Assembly (NCBI RefSeq): GCF_019396325.1
Contig: NZ_JAHKRO010000105.1
Coordinates: 1-33,438 of the forward strand
Direction: 5' to 3'
DNA length: 33,438 nucleotides
From: Nonomuraea ceibae
Lineage (GTDB): Bacteria > Actinomycetota > Actinomycetes > Streptosporangiales > Streptosporangiaceae
In this document: positions 30,403 through 33,438 of the stretch, piece after piece
How positions within the stretch are numbered: the stretch's first letter is position 1
Layout: each line of letters starts with the position of its first letter
Notes under the pieces: generated by a model
The model's input: the letters and a program-made list of their open reading frames with translations, nothing else
Databases searched by the model: none
What the model was told of the DNA's origin: nothing
Made by a program: the position numbers and the translations under genes

Positions 30403-31866
30403 ATGATGGCAACGCCGAAACGGACGGTGCCCGAGAGGCCGGTGTTCGACTACGCCCCGGCGCCCGAGTCGCGCGACATCGTCGATCTCAAGTCCTCCTA
30501 CGGGCTGTTCATCGACGGCGAGTTCGTGGACGGTTCAGGGCCGTCCTTCAAGACGGTCAACCCGGCCACGGAGGAGAAGCTGGCGGAGGTCGCCACGGCC
30601 TCCGCCGACGACGTCGACCGCGCGGTGCGGGCCGCGCGCAAGGCGTTCGACGGCTGGAGCGCGCTGCCCGGCTCCGAGCGCGCCAAATACCTGTTCCGCA
30701 TCGCCCGCATCGTCCAGGAGCGCGCCAGAGAGCTGGCCGTGCTGGAATCCCTCGACAACGGCAAGCCGATCCGCGAGTCACGCGACGTGGACCTGCCGCT
30801 GGTGGCGGCGCACTTCTTCTACTACGCGGGCTGGGCCGACAAGCTCGGCTACGCCGGGTTCGGCCCCGACCCCCGGCCGCTGGGCGTGGCCGGGCAGGTC
30901 ATCCCGTGGAACTTCCCGCTGCTCATGCTCGCCTGGAAGATCGCGCCCGCGCTGGCGTGCGGCAACACGGTCGTGCTCAAGCCGGCCGAGACGACGCCGC
31001 TGACCGCGCTGCTGTTCGCGGAGATCTGCCGGCAGGCCGAGCTGCCGCCCGGCGTCGTCAACATCGTCACCGGCGCGGGCGAGACCGGCTCCGCCGTCGT
31101 CTCCCACCCCGACGTCGCCAAGGTCGCCTTCACCGGCTCCACCGAGGTCGGCCGGCTCATCGCCAGGTCCGTCGCCGGCACCGGCAAGAAGCTCACGCTG
31201 GAGCTGGGCGGCAAGGCCGCCAACATCGTCTTCGACGACGCCGCGCTCGACCAGGCCGTCGAGGGCATCGTCAACGGCATCTTCTTCAACCAGGGCCACG
31301 TGTGCTGCGCGGGCTCGCGGCTGCTCGTCCAGGAGTCGATCCAGGAGGAGCTCCTGGCCGCGCTCAAGCGCAGGCTCGGCACGCTGCGGCTGGGCGACCC
31401 GCTCGACAAGAACACCGACATCGGCGCGATCAACTCCGCCGACCAGCTCGCCAAGATCCGCCGCCTGTCCGACCTGGGCGAGTCCGAGGGCGCCGAGCGC
31501 TGGTCGCCCGCGTGCGAGCTGCCCGACAAGGGCTTCTGGTTCCCGCCGACGCTGTTCACCGGCGTCGCGCAGTCCCACCGGATCGCGCGCGAGGAGATCT
31601 TCGGCCCGGTCCTGTCCGTGCTCACCTTCCGGACTCCGGCCGAGGCCGTCGAGAAGGCCAACAACACCCCGTACGGCCTGTCCGCCGGCATCTGGACGGA
31701 GAAAGGGTCGCGCATCCTGTGGATGGCCGACCGGCTCCGCGCGGGAGTGGTGTGGGCCAACACCTTCAACCGGTTCGACCCGACCTCGCCGTTCGGCGGC
31801 TACAAGGAGTCGGGCTACGGACGCGAGGGCGGCCTGCTCGGGCTGGAGGCCTACCTTGACGTGTGA
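30403..31866 (+). CDS. aldehyde dehydrogenase, NAD(P)-dependent
   Basis: The 487-aa protein is a full aldehyde dehydrogenase. VIPWNFPLLMLAWK forms part of the cofactor site, FTGSTEVGR follows, the general-base Glu is in LELGGK, and the nucleophile is Cys301 in NQGHVCCAGSR. A histidine replaces the Gln or Glu usual two residues before the cysteine. EEIFGPVLSV and the C-terminal SPFGGYKESGYGREGG are typical. ATG 30403 or 30406 is the likely start; neither has a clear ribosome site. By neighbourhood in other actinomycetes it belongs with deoC and probably oxidises acetaldehyde from deoxyribose breakdown. Here deoC is 9.3 kb away. A short homologue follows. Confidence 0.92.
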   Translation: MMATPKRTVPERPVFDYAPAPESRDIVDLKSSYGLFIDGEFVDGSGPSFKTVNPATEEKLAEVATASADDVDRAVRAARKAFDGWSALPGSERAKYLFRIARIVQERARELAVLESLDNGKPIRESRDVDLPLVAAHFFYYAGWADKLGYAGFGPDPRPLGVAGQVIPWNFPLLMLAWKIAPALACGNTVVLKPAETTPLTALLFAEICRQAELPPGVVNIVTGAGETGSAVVSHPDVAKVAFTGSTEVGRLIARSVAGTGKKLTLELGGKAANIVFDDAALDQAVEGIVNGIFFNQGHVCCAGSRLLVQESIQEELLAALKRRLGTLRLGDPLDKNTDIGAINSADQLAKIRRLSDLGESEGAERWSPACELPDKGFWFPPTLFTGVAQSHRIAREEIFGPVLSVLTFRTPAEAVEKANNTPYGLSAGIWTEKGSRILWMADRLRAGVVWANTFNRFDPTSPFGGYKESGYGREGGLLGLEAYLDV

Positions 31867-32053
31867 GCACCGGAGCCGCCGCCGCAGGGCCCGTCGCGCC
31901 CTGGCCACCCGCGGCCATGCCTTCGCCCGCGCCGGGCGTCCCGTGCGCACCGGCTGGTACGCCCACCGCTGCGGCGTGAGCCGGTGCGGCCAGGTGTTCG
32001 TGCCGGTCGAGATGTCCCAGGAGATCATGTGGAGGGGGCGCGGCGATGAGTAG
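31856..32053 (+). CDS. possible 65-aa Cys/His protein between the dehydrogenases
   Basis: An open frame from TTG 31856 overlaps the end of the first dehydrogenase and the first bases of the second. It encodes an Arg-rich chain with cysteines and histidines (TCEHR near the start, HRCGVSRCG near residue 37). No clear ribosome site is seen. It could be a small zinc protein or only chance coding in the 179-base gap. Confidence 0.25.
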   Translation: MTCEHRSRRRRARRALATRGHAFARAGRPVRTGWYAHRCGVSRCGQVFVPVEMSQEIMWRGRGDE

Positions 32054-32891
32054 GTTGGCCGTCCGCAAGACCTACAAGCTGTTCATCGGCGGGGCGTTCC
32101 CGCGCTCGGAGAGTGGGAGGTCCTATCCCGTGACCTCGCCCAAGGGCGACTTCCTCGCCAACGCCTCGCGCGCGTCACGCAAGGACGCCAGGGACGCGGT
32201 GTCGGCCGCCCGCAAGGCGTTCCCCGGCTGGTCGGGGGCCACCGCCTACAACCGGGGCCAGATCCTCTACCGGATCGCCGAGATGCTGGAGGGCCGCCGT
32301 GCCCAGTTCGCCGACGAGCTCGGCGGCGGGCGGAAGGCCGCGCTGGAGACCGTCGACGCGGCCGTGGACCGGCTCGTCTGGTACGCCGGGTGGTCGGACA
32401 AGATCAGCTCGGTGCACGGCACCGCCAACCCGGTCGCGGGCCCGTACTTCAACCTGTCGTCGCCGGAGCCCACCGGGGTGGTCGCGGTCGTCGCGCCCGC
32501 CGACCCGCTGCTCGGGCTGGTGTCGGTGGTGGCGCCGGTCATCGTGACCGGTAACACGTGCGTGGTCGTCGCCTCCGAGCCGGCCCCGCTGCCGGCGATC
32601 ACGCTGGCCGAGGTGCTGGCCACGTCCGACCTGCCGGGCGGGGTGGTCAACATCCTCACCGGGCACCAGGCGGAGATCGCGCCCTGGCTGGCCGCGCACA
32701 TGGACGTCAACGGCCTGGACCTGACCGGCGTGGCCGAGCCGGAGCTGGCGCTGCGCTGCGAGCAGGAGGCGGCGGAGAACCTCAAGCGCGTCCTGCGCCC
32801 CCGGGCCGAGGACTGGCGCGGTGACCCGGGGCTGGGGCGGATGACCCGTTTCCTGGAGACGAAGACCGTCTGGCACCCGCTGGGCGTCTGA
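32046..32891 (+). CDS. short aldehyde dehydrogenase homologue lacking the catalytic half
   Basis: The 281-aa product starts at ATG 32046 after GGAGGGGG and aligns in style with the N-terminal half of aldehyde dehydrogenases: YKLFIGGAFPRSESGRSYPV, AVSAARKAFPGWSGATAYNRGQILYRIAEML and GVVAVVAPADPLLGLV. After the Rossmann region the chain ends in VLRPRAEDWRGDPGLGRMTR and FLETKTVWHPLGV. It therefore lacks the LELGGK glutamate, the catalytic cysteine and the C-terminal oligomerisation arm. The frame is clean, and a distinct C-terminal tail replaces the missing part, so it is not a random truncation. From memory, similar short forms follow deoC-linked dehydrogenases in other actinomycetes. A structural or regulatory partner of the full enzyme is inferred. 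Confidence 0.85.
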   Translation: MSRLAVRKTYKLFIGGAFPRSESGRSYPVTSPKGDFLANASRASRKDARDAVSAARKAFPGWSGATAYNRGQILYRIAEMLEGRRAQFADELGGGRKAALETVDAAVDRLVWYAGWSDKISSVHGTANPVAGPYFNLSSPEPTGVVAVVAPADPLLGLVSVVAPVIVTGNTCVVVASEPAPLPAITLAEVLATSDLPGGVVNILTGHQAEIAPWLAAHMDVNGLDLTGVAEPELALRCEQEAAENLKRVLRPRAEDWRGDPGLGRMTRFLETKTVWHPLGV

Positions 32892-32902
32892 CGCTCGTCG
32901 GG

Positions 32903-32930
32903 CCGGCCTGGCGTCATCAGGACAGGCCGG
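32903..32930. terminator. bidirectional terminator between convergent genes
   Basis: CCGGCCTG (32903-32910) and CAGGCCGG (32923-32930) form a perfect 8-bp stem with a twelve-base loop. It contains the stop codon of the leftward amidase gene and follows the dehydrogenase stop by 11 bases. Confidence 0.6.
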
Positions 32931-33438
32931 GCGGGCGGATCGGCGGATGGGCCGCCTGGAGCTGGGCGGCCAGGCCGAGCAGGTGCGGTTCGCCGCCCGG
33001 CGGGGCGACGAGCTGGACCCCGATCGGCAGGCCGCTGGAGTGGGTGGCGACGGGCACGGTCATGGCGGGCCAGCCGCACATGTTCCACGGGCCGGTCGCG
33101 GGCGCGTACCCGACGTTGGCCAGCACGTTGCGGACCAGGCCGCGCCTGCCCCAGCGGTCGGCGCGCGGCGGGATCGCGGCGAGGGCCGGCATGACCAGCA
33201 CGTCGGCGTCGCCGAACCAGCGGTCGGCGCCGTAGCCGGCCCAGCGGTCGCGGCCGCGGCGGCCGTCCAGGCCGAGCCTGGCCAGCACCCGGCCGGCGCG
33301 GGCCAGCGCCCGGGTGCGGCGCTCCAGCCGCCGCCGGTCGGCCGCCGTGGCGGCGACGGCCCGCACGGTGTCGGCGGCGCGGCAGAGCCAGGTGGCGACC
33401 GTGGCCGGGCCCAGCCAGGCCGGCAGGCGGCGGGCGGC
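32917..33438 (-). CDS. amidase-signature enzyme, C-terminal part (cut by window edge)
   Basis: The open frame enters from the right edge and ends at 32917; the start, and the Ser-cisSer-Lys triad with it, lies outside. The visible 173 codons show the C-terminal features of amidase-signature hydrolases: DADVLVMPALAAIPP, NMCGWPAMTVPV and GLPIGVQLVAPPGGEPHLLGLAAQLQ. A GTG at 33366 lies within the frame but the upstream codons continue the family pattern, so it is not the start. Members cleave amide bonds of many small molecules; the substrate cannot be told. It is convergent with the dehydrogenase genes. Confidence 0.88.
   Translation of the reverse strand, partial: AARRLPAWLGPATVATWLCRAADTVRAVAATAADRRRLERRTRALARAGRVLARLGLDGRRGRDRWAGYGADRWFGDADVLVMPALAAIPPRADRWGRRGLVRNVLANVGYAPATGPWNMCGWPAMTVPVATHSSGLPIGVQLVAPPGGEPHLLGLAAQLQAAHPPIRPPGLS

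Noticed and set aside
33044..33366. GTG 33366 as the start of a 149-aa amidase
   Set aside because: Upstream codons to the window edge keep the family's sequence pattern and no ribosome site precedes this GTG; the gene is simply cut by the window.
1..33438. CRISPR array or complete insertion sequence
   Set aside because: No regularly spaced repeats with unique spacers and no transposase frame were seen on either strand.

Overview
The window is high-GC DNA from a filamentous actinomycete. Many genes start with GTG or TTG, genes overlap heavily, and there is a RepSA-type integrated element, a WhiJ-like XRE/DUF397 pair and the tRNA-Thr / tRNA-Met / rpmG / MaoC / MaoC / murB gene order of this phylum. 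A member of the Streptosporangiales (for example Nonomuraea) is a guess; the sequence alone does not settle the genus.

Region 1 (1 to about 9943) is most of an actinomycete integrative and conjugative element (AICE). Its left end, where integrase and excisionase would be expected, lies outside the window. A leftward operon begins at 5283: a 138-aa AICE protein, a 119-aa protein, a DNA translocase split into a membrane part and an ATPase part, a repeat-bearing lipoprotein, an 87-aa protein and a RepSA-like HUH replication initiator. A LexA-like box and a 16-bp dyad lie in the divergent promoter region at 5344-5385. To the right are a degenerate ATPase-like gene, a 694-bp gene-free stretch packed with inverted repeats (candidate origin or transfer site), a second leftward operon (HATPase, two unknown proteins, one winged-helix-like protein), and a WhiJ-like XRE regulator with its DUF397 partner. 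A terminator and a large inverted repeat follow. The element appears to end inside the Walker A codons of a host ABC-ATPase gene, leaving only its 5' 44 codons (9944-10075).

Region 2 (about 10076-21092) is ordinary chromosome. It carries a GH25 muramidase and an NlpC/P60 peptidase, a 76-aa protein, tRNA-Thr and tRNA-Met, rpmG, two MaoC-type dehydratase subunits, a GT2-like protein, murB, a TMEM165/GDT1 cation transporter behind a yybP-ykoY (Mn2+) riboswitch, a large LuxR-type ATPase regulator, a 48-aa small protein and deoC.

Region 3 (21117-30307) looks like a catabolic cassette placed between deoC and the two aldehyde dehydrogenase genes that commonly follow it. Leftward it encodes ROK regulator 2, a cytoplasmic sulfatase, an SsuA/TauA-like lipoprotein, ROK regulator 1, a permease and an ATPase. 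Rightward it encodes a secreted CBM32-GH20 beta-N-acetylhexosaminidase. The gene set fits uptake and desulfation of a sulfate ester, possibly a sulfated amino sugar; the substrate is inferred. Region 4 (30403-33438) holds a full aldehyde dehydrogenase, a short aldehyde dehydrogenase homologue without the catalytic half, and the 3' part of an amidase gene cut by the window edge.
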